Positions 28,803 through 37,041 of a DNA stretch of 64,000 bases are shown here, in pieces. The position numbers and the translations under genes are program-made. Below the pieces are notes generated by a model that was not told the origin of the DNA, searched no databases, and saw only the letters and a program-made list of their open reading frames with translations. The DNA comes from Paenibacillus cymbidii (lineage in GTDB: Bacteria; Bacillota; Bacilli; Paenibacillales; NBRC-103111): positions 186,001 through 250,000 of the forward strand of contig NZ_SHLX01000012.1 in the NCBI RefSeq assembly GCF_004764705.1, given 5' to 3'. Every line of letters begins with the position of its first letter. Position 1 is the first letter of the stretch.

Positions 28803-29579
28803 ATGATTATCGACAGCCATCTGCATTTGTTTTTTTCCGCGGAACAGGCGTGGCGGCCGCAGGCGGAGAAGCTGCTGCGCGACATGGAGCGGGCGGGAAT
28901 CGGGCAAACGTGCCTGATGCCGAACCCGCAGTTCGACGGCTGCATCTACCCGAGCCGGGAAGCGCTGCTGTTTCAGGCGGAGACGCTGGCGGCGGCAGCG
29001 GCGGCTTATCCGGGCCGCTTCTTGCCGCTGCTGTTCGTATGCCCGATGCAGCCGCACGCGTTTACGCTGGAGCTGATCGAACGCTACGTGACGAATGGAC
29101 CGCTCGTCGGCATCAAGTTTCATATTTCGCTGCCGGCGGACGACGAACGATACGAACCGATCTACGACTATTTGGAGCGGCACGACATTCCGCTTCTGTT
29201 CCATAGCTGGTACAAAACGACGATGCGCGCCACGTTCGAATCGTCGCCGGCGCAAATCGCCGCCATGGCGGCGCGGCACCCGAAGCTGCGCGTGCTGATG
29301 GCGCACCTGACCGGAGCGAAGCTGCGCGGCATCGCCGACATCAAGCCGTATCCGAACGTGCTGCTGGATACGTCGGGCTCGCAGCCGGAGGAAGGCTACT
29401 TGCAGCGGGCGATCGAAGAATTGGGAGCGGAGCGCGTGCTTTACGGCTCGGATTACCCGATTCGTTCGTTTGCCACGCAGCTCGCGCGCATCGACTCGGC
29501 GGATCTGACACCCGGGCAGCGGGAGCTTGTGCTTTATCGGAACGCGCGGCAATTTTTTCGCAAGGGGGCGATCGGATGA
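28803..29579 (+). CDS. Amidohydrolase-family (amidohydrolase_2 type) metal-dependent hydrolase
   Basis: A 258-residue TIM-barrel protein. It has the metal-binding HxH in MIIDSHLHLF (H6, H8), a further His in VLMAHLTGA, and the catalytic Asp in LYGSDYPI. The family includes decarboxylases, lactonases and other hydrolases. ATG 28803 is chosen over ATG 28788 because GGAGG (28791-28795) precedes it by seven bases and because MIIDSH is the usual family start. Its stop overlaps the next start (ATGA), so it is coupled to a second, metal-ligand-poor relative. Confidence 0.85.
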   Translation: MIIDSHLHLFFSAEQAWRPQAEKLLRDMERAGIGQTCLMPNPQFDGCIYPSREALLFQAETLAAAAAAYPGRFLPLLFVCPMQPHAFTLELIERYVTNGPLVGIKFHISLPADDERYEPIYDYLERHDIPLLFHSWYKTTMRATFESSPAQIAAMAARHPKLRVLMAHLTGAKLRGIADIKPYPNVLLDTSGSQPEEGYLQRAIEELGAERVLYGSDYPIRSFATQLARIDSADLTPGQRELVLYRNARQFFRKGAIG

Positions 29580-30382
29580 ATCCGGGTTCCACTTCGCTTG
29601 ACCAGCCTTCGCCGGAGACCGCCGGCCTGATCGACGTTTCCGCGTGGACGGGCAATTGGCCGTTTACGAAGCTGCGCTACGGCGGTTTGCCGGAGCTGAA
29701 GGTCAAGCTGCAATCGCTGCAGGTGGCGCGGGCTTTCGTGGCGCCGATCGAAGCGATTCTCGAGCAGGACCCGTCGCGCGCGAACAAGGAGCTGCTTGCG
29801 GCAACGGACGACCCGTTCTGGTCGCCGGTGCCGGTCATCGATCTTTCCTACGCCAATTGGCAGGAAACGTTTGCGTACGCGGCGAATGACAGCAGGGTCA
29901 AGATGGTCAAGCTGCTGCCAAACTACCATATGTACGAGCTGAGCGAAAGCAAGCTGCAGCCGCTCGTTGCGCTCGCCCGGCAGCGAAGCCTGGTCATTTC
30001 GATCCAGATTCGCGTCGAGGACGTGCGCGGGCAATATCCGCTAATGAAAGTCGCGGACGTCGACGTGCTGCAGGCGGCCAACATCGCCCTGCGTTTTCCC
30101 GAACAGCCGTTTCTGCTCGGCAACCTGCATGCGGCCGAGCTGCGCGAAGCGCTGCGGGCGGCGGACAATGTGTATGCCGATCTGGCCAGCCTCGAGCAAG
30201 TCGACATCGTCAAGGAAGTGGAAGAACGGTATCCGGCAGAGCGGGTGCTGTTCGCCACGCACAGCCCGTTTTATTTTCCGGAAGCGGCGGTTTACAAGCT
30301 GCGGCTGACGGAAGCCGGGCCGGACACCGTCCGCGCCATCGGCAGCGCCAATGCAAGGCGCTTGTTCGAACCGCCCGCGTAA
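29576..30382 (+). CDS. Amidohydrolase-fold protein lacking the usual metal ligands
   Basis: A 268-residue protein of the same barrel fold as its upstream neighbour. The first strand reads LIDVSAWTGNWPF instead of DxHxH, and the late strand reads FATHSPFYF where the active members have a GSD motif. LLGNLHA keeps one His. It may be a pseudo-enzyme partner or a member of the known WPF subgroup with another function. The ATGA overlap makes co-translation and possibly a hetero-oligomer likely. Substrate unknown. Confidence 0.6.
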   Translation: MNPGSTSLDQPSPETAGLIDVSAWTGNWPFTKLRYGGLPELKVKLQSLQVARAFVAPIEAILEQDPSRANKELLAATDDPFWSPVPVIDLSYANWQETFAYAANDSRVKMVKLLPNYHMYELSESKLQPLVALARQRSLVISIQIRVEDVRGQYPLMKVADVDVLQAANIALRFPEQPFLLGNLHAAELREALRAADNVYADLASLEQVDIVKEVEERYPAERVLFATHSPFYFPEAAVYKLRLTEAGPDTVRAIGSANARRLFEPPA

Positions 30383-30444
30383 AAGCGGTCAACGACGCGC
30401 CTCATCGCGAGGAGGGAATTCCCATCAGCGGGACCCATGCAGTC

Positions 30445-31734
30445 TTGTACGCTGGTACGGCCAAAATGGATATCACGCCGGACGGGCCGATTCATCTGAT
30501 TCCGACCGCCCCGGCTCCGCGCTTGAGCGTCGGCATCGCCCGCCGCCTGTTCGCCAGAATCGCCGCGTTCCGCCAAAGCGGCCGGAACGCGGTATTCGTG
30601 TCGGCCGACAGCCTGTTCATTCCGCATAACCGCATCGAAGGGCTGAAGCGCCGCATTACCGAAGCCTGGGGCATCGGCGGCGACGACGTGTTCGTCCAGG
30701 CGACGCATACGCATTCGGCGCCGTTCCCCGCAGCCGGCTATTACGCCGCCGTATACGACAGCTCGCTGGACGCCGAATACGACGCCTACTTCCGACAGGC
30801 GGAGGAGGCGGTGTTCGCCGGCGTCGCTTCGGCGCTGGCCGGGCTGGAGCCGGTTACCGTCTGGCGGGGCGAGGGCAAGTGCGAATTTTCGTCGTATCGG
30901 CGCAAGGAAGTTGATGGACAATGGGCAATGGCGCCGGACGACGGCGGGCCGAAGGATCCTGAACTGACCGTTGTGCGTTTCCGCCGGGAAGACGGCTCGG
31001 ACAAGGCGCTGTTCGTCCATTTTGCCTGCCATCCGACGGTAACGTACGAGGATCTTCTGTCGCCCGACTATCCCGGCACGGCGATGGAGCAATTGGAGCG
31101 GTTGGAGCAGCCGCAAGACGGCGGCGTTGTCGCCCTGTTCCTGCAAGGCTGCTGCGGCGATGTGCGTCCCGGGCTGATTCGGGACGGCAAGTATTATTCC
31201 GGCACGGACGTCGACGTGCGGCGGCTGGCCGGCCAGCTCGCGGACGAAACGCGGGCCGTGCTGGCGCGCCCGATGCGGGAGCTGGCGACAACCGGCATCG
31301 AGTGCCGCCGGCTGGCGATCGGGCTGCCGTTCCGCGAGGTGCCGACGGCGGCCGAGCTGGAAGCATGGCGCGACGATCCGGGGCTGCTCGGCATGCGCAG
31401 CCGCAAGCTGCTGGCATACCCGCAGTTTCTCAAGCCGCAGGAAACGCTGCGCATCGGTTATCTGGAGCTGGCCGAAGGGTTGGCGATGGTCGGCATGAGC
31501 GGGGAGATGGTCGTCGCTTACGGCTGCCGCGTCAAAGCGGCCGGCGGCGAACGAATGCTGGCGCTTGGCCTGACCGACGGCAACGCCGGCTACGTGCCGA
31601 CCGCGCGGCAGCTGGCGGAGGGCGGCTATGAGGCGCACGACTTTTTTTACCGGCACGGGTTTCCGTCGCCGTACGATCCGGTCGTCGAAGCGAGAGTGAC
31701 GGCGGCAATCGATGCTTTGGTCGGATCGCGATAA
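30445..31734 (+). CDS. Neutral/alkaline non-lysosomal ceramidase-like protein
   Basis: A 429-residue protein matching the N-terminal catalytic domain of the neutral ceramidase family: AGTAKMDITPDGP at the start, the zinc-binding ATHTHSAP, and HFACHPTV. The motif that carries the nucleophilic Ser in ceramidases (GDVSP) reads GCCGDVRPG here, with R241 in its place. There is no signal peptide. True ceramidase activity is therefore doubtful; members of this family in sugar-use loci have no settled function. The annotated start is TTG 30445, which has a poor ribosome site. An in-frame ATC at 30424 has GGAGGG seven bases upstream and may be the real start. Confidence 0.7.
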   Translation: MYAGTAKMDITPDGPIHLIPTAPAPRLSVGIARRLFARIAAFRQSGRNAVFVSADSLFIPHNRIEGLKRRITEAWGIGGDDVFVQATHTHSAPFPAAGYYAAVYDSSLDAEYDAYFRQAEEAVFAGVASALAGLEPVTVWRGEGKCEFSSYRRKEVDGQWAMAPDDGGPKDPELTVVRFRREDGSDKALFVHFACHPTVTYEDLLSPDYPGTAMEQLERLEQPQDGGVVALFLQGCCGDVRPGLIRDGKYYSGTDVDVRRLAGQLADETRAVLARPMRELATTGIECRRLAIGLPFREVPTAAELEAWRDDPGLLGMRSRKLLAYPQFLKPQETLRIGYLELAEGLAMVGMSGEMVVAYGCRVKAAGGERMLALGLTDGNAGYVPTARQLAEGGYEAHDFFYRHGFPSPYDPVVEARVTAAIDALVGSR

Positions 31735-31762
31735 CGATAGCAAGACAAAAGGAGAATCCGTC

Positions 31763-33676
31763 ATGACAATCCAGTCGCTGGGCCACGCGGTGCACATCGT
31801 CAGCATCGTGGCGGCGGCCTATGATCCGGGAGAGGACGGCAATCCCCGGATTTATGCCGTTACCTGCGGGAAGACGGCAACGCTGCACGTCATCGACGTG
31901 TACGGCGCCCGCTCCGAGCGGAGCTATGAGCTGGAAGGCTCGACGCACTGCTGGGGCGTCGTCCGGCAAACGGACGGCACGATTTACATGAGCAGCGCGC
32001 AAGGATATTTGTACCGGCTGCGGCCGGGGGCGGAACAGGCCGAAAATCTCGGCCAGGCCGTGCCGGGCGAAAGTTTCCTCTGGCAAATCGCCGAAGGCGA
32101 AGACGGCAACATCTACGGCGGCACGTACCCGGGCGGCAAGCTGTTCCGCTACGAGCCGGCGAATGCGACGTTCCGCGATTACGGGCAGATGGTTCCGGGC
32201 GAACAATACGCACGCTGTCTGGCTGTGGACGGCGGTACCGTGTATGTCGGCATCGGCACGGTGAAAGGGCATCTGGCGGCGGTCGACGCCGCAACGGGAG
32301 AGAAGCGGCTCATTCCGCTGCCGCCCGGAGCCGAAGACGAGCAGCTCGTTTACGACGTTACGGTGCGCGGCAGCTTCCTGTTCGCGCGGATGTCGGTCAA
32401 AGGCACGCTGCACGTCCGCGACTTGCGGACAGAATCGTGGATCGATCGTGTCGACAATTGCCTCGGCTGGGACGTTTCGTTGCCGCATCCGGAGAGCGGC
32501 GAGGTTTATTTCATCAAGGACGGATTGCTGCATGCCTATGATGCGCAGGCGCGCCGGCTGTCGGCAACCGGCCTCGCTTGCGAGCAGGCGATGCGCGACA
32601 GCGTCTGGATCCGTTGGCGCGACCAGATGACGTATCCGGGCTGGAGCCTGATCAGCGTCGTGGGAGATGGCGGCTGCTGGCTTTACAATCCCGCCACGGG
32701 AGCCGGTGCGGCATTCGACACCGATGTTCCGGGCCAGCCGAACAAAATCCAAAGCCTGGCCGTCGACGCGGCGGACCGGGTTTATGCCGGCGGTTTTTTC
32801 CACGGCGGCGTATCCGTGTACGATCCGCATACGGAGCGGATTACGGAGTTCGGTACGGTCGGCCAACCGGAGGGGCTGCTGGCGGTTGATGACCGGTTGT
32901 ATATGGGCATCTATACGCATGCCGTCATTTACCGGTTCGACCCGATGCTGCCCTGGGAGAAGGGCGTGAACCCGCAGCGGCTGTTTTCGCTTTACGAGCA
33001 CGGGCAAGACCGCCCGTTTGCGCTGGTGCCGGCAGGAGGCTCCCGGATTGCGATCGGCACCGTGCCGTTCTACGGGCAGCATGGCGGCACGCTGACGATC
33101 TACGACGCGAAGGCGGATCGGTACGACGTGCACCGGCATGTCGTCCGCGATCAAAGCGTCGTCTGTTTGGCTCATGCAGACGGCTTCGTTTACGGCGGCA
33201 CGTCCATTCACGGCGGACTCGGCACAACCCCGCTGGCGGACGAAGGCAAGTTGTTCGTCTGGGACGTCGCCCGGGGCGAGAAGCAGTGGGAGGGCGTGCC
33301 CATTCCCGGAGAGCCGGCCGTATTCGCGCTGGCGGTCGATCGCGACGGGGCGGTTTGGGGAGCGACCGCCTCTGCGCTGTTCCGCTTCGATCCGCGCACC
33401 CGGCAGGTAGACCGGCGCGAATCGCTGGAGGCGATCGTTGCTCCGGAGATGCGTACGGGGTGGCACGGCTGGCACGGCGGCTATTTGGCTTGCCGCCCGG
33501 ACGGCAGTCTTGTCGGCGACGTCAGGGGAACGCTGTTCCGCTACGAGCCGGCTGCGGGCGCGCTGACCGTCCTGGCCGAAGGAGTCGGCCGCAGCGTATG
33601 CGACAGCGGCGGGAGGCTCTATTTTACCCGGGATACGGAGCTGTTCGTCTTGTCTTCCGGCACGGCAAGCGTCTGA
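31763..33676 (+). CDS. Beta-propeller protein of unknown function
   Basis: A 637-residue protein with no signal peptide. Repeating units of about 45-55 residues, each with a G-x-(I/V)-Y-x-G or GxLFRY-type turn (for example DGNIYGGTYPGGKLFRYEP, DRVYAGGFFHGGVSVYDP, DGFVYGGTSIHGG), indicate one or two beta-propellers of the SMP-30 or PQQ-like class. No catalytic site can be named. ATG 31763 has AAAGGAG eight bases upstream and starts 28 bases after the ceramidase-like stop. It is the last gene before a convergent terminator. Confidence 0.6.
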   Translation: MTIQSLGHAVHIVSIVAAAYDPGEDGNPRIYAVTCGKTATLHVIDVYGARSERSYELEGSTHCWGVVRQTDGTIYMSSAQGYLYRLRPGAEQAENLGQAVPGESFLWQIAEGEDGNIYGGTYPGGKLFRYEPANATFRDYGQMVPGEQYARCLAVDGGTVYVGIGTVKGHLAAVDAATGEKRLIPLPPGAEDEQLVYDVTVRGSFLFARMSVKGTLHVRDLRTESWIDRVDNCLGWDVSLPHPESGEVYFIKDGLLHAYDAQARRLSATGLACEQAMRDSVWIRWRDQMTYPGWSLISVVGDGGCWLYNPATGAGAAFDTDVPGQPNKIQSLAVDAADRVYAGGFFHGGVSVYDPHTERITEFGTVGQPEGLLAVDDRLYMGIYTHAVIYRFDPMLPWEKGVNPQRLFSLYEHGQDRPFALVPAGGSRIAIGTVPFYGQHGGTLTIYDAKADRYDVHRHVVRDQSVVCLAHADGFVYGGTSIHGGLGTTPLADEGKLFVWDVARGEKQWEGVPIPGEPAVFALAVDRDGAVWGATASALFRFDPRTRQVDRRESLEAIVAPEMRTGWHGWHGGYLACRPDGSLVGDVRGTLFRYEPAAGALTVLAEGVGRSVCDSGGRLYFTRDTELFVLSSGTASV

Positions 33677-33682
33677 CAGACG

Positions 33683-33728
33683 AAACGAGCCGCCGCCCTT
33701 CCGTTCGGGAAGAGCCGGCGGCTCGTTT
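33683..33728. terminator. Bidirectional terminator between convergent genes
   Basis: AAACGAGCCGCCG and CGGCGGCTCGTTT form a 13-base perfect stem. A short A-run or T-run lies at each end, so it can serve both the plus-strand operon and the minus-strand regulator gene. Confidence 0.85.
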
Positions 33729-33742
33729 GGCTGCAGGCAGTG

Positions 33743-35140
33743 TCAAGTCGGCACGACCGGCGGCGCTGCGCCGAACAGCTCCATCGTCTTCAGCCGCTCG
33801 ACGAGCGTTTCCGGCTTTTCGATGCCGGTCCAGAACCGGATCATCGTATCGTCGAGTTCGCCGTGCATATCCAGATTGGGCAAAATCTGATGGAGAAATT
33901 TGCCGCGGTCGATGCCGCTCCCCGGAATGGCCAGCGCCTCCATGCGGTCTTCGCCGAACACTTCGCGATTGATCGCCGTGCTCAGCGCCAGCAGGCCGGT
34001 TTCCTGCGCCATGATGCGCTGGGATTCGGGCTCGAGACAGAAGCGGATGAACTGCTTGGCAAGCTCCTTGTTTTTGCTTTCGCGGAACAGCTGCAGCCCG
34101 TTGACGATCAGCATGCTGCCGTCGCCGAAGCTGCGGGGCAGCGGGGCGATGCCGTAATGGGGCGCCATGCCGCTCATCATGAAGGTGGAGGTGAGAATCA
34201 TCGCGATCCGGTTTTCCTCGAACAGCTCCTGGGTCAAATAATGGTTGCTGACCGCATAGAGCGGACACACCTTGTGCCGGTACATGAGCTGCTGCAGGAA
34301 CCGAAACGCCTGCACCATGTCGTGCGTGCGCAGCGGATTGTGCCGGTCGGCGCCGAATGCGCTCCATTGCCGCATCACCATAACGGACCAGCGGTTGAGG
34401 TCGGAATTGACCGCGAAGCCGTACAACTCGGGCATGCCGTCGCCGTCGATGTCCCGCGTCAGCGCCTGGGCCGTTTCGACGAACTGCTCCTGCGTCCAGG
34501 CGTGGGCGGGCGTTTCGATGCCGTAGTAGTCGAACAGCGTTTTGTTGTACGCGAGGAAAATCGGCGAATACGTAATCGGCGCCGCCAGAAGCCGCCCGTC
34601 CTGACTGAAAACGTCGACGATCGGCTGCGGCACGTCGTCGAACAGGCCGGTTGCGGTGAAGTCGTCGAGCGGGCTCCACAAGTCGAGATGCAAGCGCTGA
34701 AAATCGGAATCGATCACGAACCCGATATCCGGCTCGGCGCCCAGTTCCACCAGGGACTTATAGTACGATTCGATCTGCTGCGGCACCGGCAGCACTTTGA
34801 CCTGCACGCCGGGATGGCGCTTGTGGAATTCGCGGATCAGAATCGGCAGCCCTTTTTTGGCGAAGCCGGAGAACGGGGCGGCAATGACCAGCGTCTTGAC
34901 GCCGCCCGCCGCTCCGGCTTCCGGCGCGACCATCGTGCCTTTGCCGTGAATTTTGACGATCAGCCCTTCGTCGAGCAGCTCCTGCAGCGCTTTGCGGACG
35001 GAAGTGCGGCTGAGTTGGTATTTGTGGCACATTTCATTCTCGGATAGCAGAAACTGACCGGGCTGGATCGCGCCGGAAAAAATTTGCACGCGCAGCGTAT
35101 TGGCCAGCTCCAGGTACAAAAATTCGGTCTCCCGTTTCAT
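33743..35140 (-). CDS. GntR-type regulator fused to an ABC solute-binding domain
   Basis: A 465-residue cytoplasmic protein. Residues about 1-75 are a GntR winged helix (SENEMCHKYQLSRTSVRKAL, then a GKGTMV wing). From about residue 82 to the end the sequence is a family-1 solute-binding protein, with paired lobes, LIREFHKRHPGVQVKV, a DIDGDGMPELYGFAV loop and a typical C-terminal lobe. There is no signal peptide or lipobox, so the sugar-binding fold must act inside the cell as the effector domain, where GntR proteins normally have FadR or UTRA domains. The gene lies between the importer operon and the alpha/alpha-barrel and GH32 genes and probably controls both. Confidence 0.88.
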   Translation of the reverse strand: MKRETEFLYLELANTLRVQIFSGAIQPGQFLLSENEMCHKYQLSRTSVRKALQELLDEGLIVKIHGKGTMVAPEAGAAGGVKTLVIAAPFSGFAKKGLPILIREFHKRHPGVQVKVLPVPQQIESYYKSLVELGAEPDIGFVIDSDFQRLHLDLWSPLDDFTATGLFDDVPQPIVDVFSQDGRLLAAPITYSPIFLAYNKTLFDYYGIETPAHAWTQEQFVETAQALTRDIDGDGMPELYGFAVNSDLNRWSVMVMRQWSAFGADRHNPLRTHDMVQAFRFLQQLMYRHKVCPLYAVSNHYLTQELFEENRIAMILTSTFMMSGMAPHYGIAPLPRSFGDGSMLIVNGLQLFRESKNKELAKQFIRFCLEPESQRIMAQETGLLALSTAINREVFGEDRMEALAIPGSGIDRGKFLHQILPNLDMHGELDDTMIRFWTGIEKPETLVERLKTMELFGAAPPVVPT

Positions 35141-35219
35141 CGGATGGCAAACTCCTTCTCAGCTCCAGCTGAAAAACAAACCGGCAACTTATATCAGACT
35201 CGTATTAAGGGCTTTTATC

Positions 35220-35239
35220 TATTACGTATATTAGTAATA
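35220..35239. promoter_or_regulatory. Inverted repeat over the regulator promoter
   Basis: TATTAC and GTAATA are perfect inverted arms separated by eight bases. The spacer holds the regulator's -10 box, so a bound dimer would shut its promoter. This suggests autoregulation, and possibly control of the divergent gene at 35319. Confidence 0.5.
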
Positions 35240-35256
35240 TCGCGATAGGTTGTCAA
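35228..35256 (-). promoter_or_regulatory. Sigma-A promoter of the GntR-binding-protein gene
   Basis: On the minus strand TTGACA (35256-35251) and TAATAT (35233-35228) are 17 bases apart. The promoter lies about 90 bases before the regulator start. Confidence 0.75.
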
Positions 35257-35318
35257 ATCGCCGCCACATCTGAAAGTACATGTAAAATACAAGCGGCGAT
35301 CACAAGGGAGGAAGCGGG

Positions 35319-37022
35319 ATGGAGAACGTATACGATTATATGATGGGGCATTTTGTGCAGTCGGTGGAAAAGGAGTTGGCCAAGTTCGATCCGGCCACGG
35401 GGCGGCTGCTGGAGCAGGACGGCGGATGGGCGGTGACGCATCAGGACATCATGCTGTCGATGGCGCTGCTGTACTTGACGCCGCACCCGGCAAACCGGTA
35501 TAGCGGCGACGCCGCATTCCTGGAGCAGATCGGCCGGGTCGGCGATGCGTATCGGGCATTCCAGTACGAGGACGGCAAAGTCGAGTTTGTCAAAATCGAC
35601 GGCTCCCGCTGGGGGCCGATCTACATGCCGTGGTCGATGTACCACTGGCTGGAAACGTATATCCGGCTCGAACCGCATTTGGGGCGGGAGCGGGCGGATT
35701 ACTGGCGGGAAGGGCTGCTGCTCGGCTTCGAGGGCATGTACCTGGAGCAGCGGGAATTGCTGGAGCAGTTGCGGCGGGACCCGGCTGCGGCGTCCGGCCA
35801 TGCGATCCACAATATCCCGACGTGGAATGCGATGGCGCTGCACCGGGCCGCCGGCGTATTCGGCAAACCGGAATGGAAGGCCGACGCCGATGCGATGATG
35901 CGCGCCGTGGCCCTGCACCAGCATCAGGACGGCTACTGGCCGGAGCACGGCGGTCCGACGCCGCTGTACAACCTGATTTATGTTCACGCGATTGGCCTTT
36001 ACCGGCTTCACGGCGGGGAAGTCGAAATGCTGCCGGCGCTGCGCAAGGCGTTTGCGTTCAATCGGCTGTTCGTTTATCCGGACTCGACGCTGGTGGAGAC
36101 GATCGACGGCCGCTGCAAATACGATCATGCGCCGTTTCTGGTCGGGTTGCCGGGCATGCTGCAGGCGGATGGCGGGCGCGGCTGGATCGCCGAGCTTGTG
36201 AAGCGCGCCGACCCGGAGACGGCGATGTGGTTCCGGCCGCATGTGGCCGAGCTGCTGCGGTATTGGCCGGAGGCGGTCGGCAGCTTGGAGGAGGATGCGC
36301 GGGAAGACGGGGCGAAGGCGGCCGACGCGCTGGCGCAGCGGACGACGCTGGCGAACGCCTGGGTCGTGCGCGAATGCGGCTGGTACGTTTGCCTGAGCGG
36401 ATTCGCCCGCGAGGCGGTGGAATCGCGTTGGGGCATGGACCGGCAAAGCTTCATCGGCATTTGGCACGAGCGAACCGGGCTGATCGTCGGCGGAGGCAAT
36501 TCGAAGTCGCAGCCGGAATGGAGCACGTTCGACGTCGCCGGCTCGGACGGCTTTCGGCAGTACGTGCCGGATGCCGGCGAAGCGCTGGCGGGCGCCCCCG
36601 CCGTACGGCTCCGGTACGGGAGCCGGCAGGTGACGATCGCCTTGGCGGAAGCCACGGCGAGCCGGCTTGTGCTGGAGGTTGTAGCCGAGCTGGAAGCGGG
36701 CGACAGCGGCGTGCTGCGTCTGCCGCTGAAACGTCGCGCGCACGAGCCGTTGGCGGCGAGCTTCGTCAGCGCTGCGGCGGAGGGTGATGGCGGCGGCGAA
36801 CTGCACGGCGAGGCGGGGGACGGCTTGCACCGGGTTGCCGGGGCGGGCTGGACCGCGGAGGCGGAAGGGCCGCTGCGGCTCGACTGGCCTTCCTTTCCGT
36901 TCAATCCGTACGCGATGGACGGCAAGTCCGATTTGGACCACGCGATTGTTGTGCTGGCGATTCCGCTCGTTTCGTTGCAGCCGAAACGGATTGCAATTAC
37001 AATCGAAGAACAAACGGGCTGA
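35319..37022 (+). CDS. Alpha/alpha-barrel protein of unknown function (lyase- or glycosidase-like)
   Basis: A 567-residue protein without a signal peptide. The first 400 residues are helical and rich in Trp, Tyr and His (WAVTHQDIMLSMALLYLT, RWGPIYMPWSMYHWLETY, GYWPEHGGPTPLYNLIYVHA), as in alpha/alpha-toroid hydrolases and lyases. The last 150 residues look like a beta-sandwich. The arrangement recalls heparinase- and alginate-lyase-like enzymes, but no signature residue set is recognised. ATG 35319 follows AAGGGAGGAAG. It is divergent from the GntR fusion gene and 19 bases upstream of the GH32 gene. Confidence 0.45.
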   Translation: MENVYDYMMGHFVQSVEKELAKFDPATGRLLEQDGGWAVTHQDIMLSMALLYLTPHPANRYSGDAAFLEQIGRVGDAYRAFQYEDGKVEFVKIDGSRWGPIYMPWSMYHWLETYIRLEPHLGRERADYWREGLLLGFEGMYLEQRELLEQLRRDPAAASGHAIHNIPTWNAMALHRAAGVFGKPEWKADADAMMRAVALHQHQDGYWPEHGGPTPLYNLIYVHAIGLYRLHGGEVEMLPALRKAFAFNRLFVYPDSTLVETIDGRCKYDHAPFLVGLPGMLQADGGRGWIAELVKRADPETAMWFRPHVAELLRYWPEAVGSLEEDAREDGAKAADALAQRTTLANAWVVRECGWYVCLSGFAREAVESRWGMDRQSFIGIWHERTGLIVGGGNSKSQPEWSTFDVAGSDGFRQYVPDAGEALAGAPAVRLRYGSRQVTIALAEATASRLVLEVVAELEAGDSGVLRLPLKRRAHEPLAASFVSAAAEGDGGGELHGEAGDGLHRVAGAGWTAEAEGPLRLDWPSFPFNPYAMDGKSDLDHAIVVLAIPLVSLQPKRIAITIEEQTG

Positions 37023-37041
37023 TGAGTGGGGATGGTTTGCG

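Noticed and set aside
35186..35207. A second copy of the CTTGTAT operator near the GntR fusion gene
   Set aside because: CTTATAT and TATTAAG are only loosely similar, with different spacing; not enough to claim the same site.
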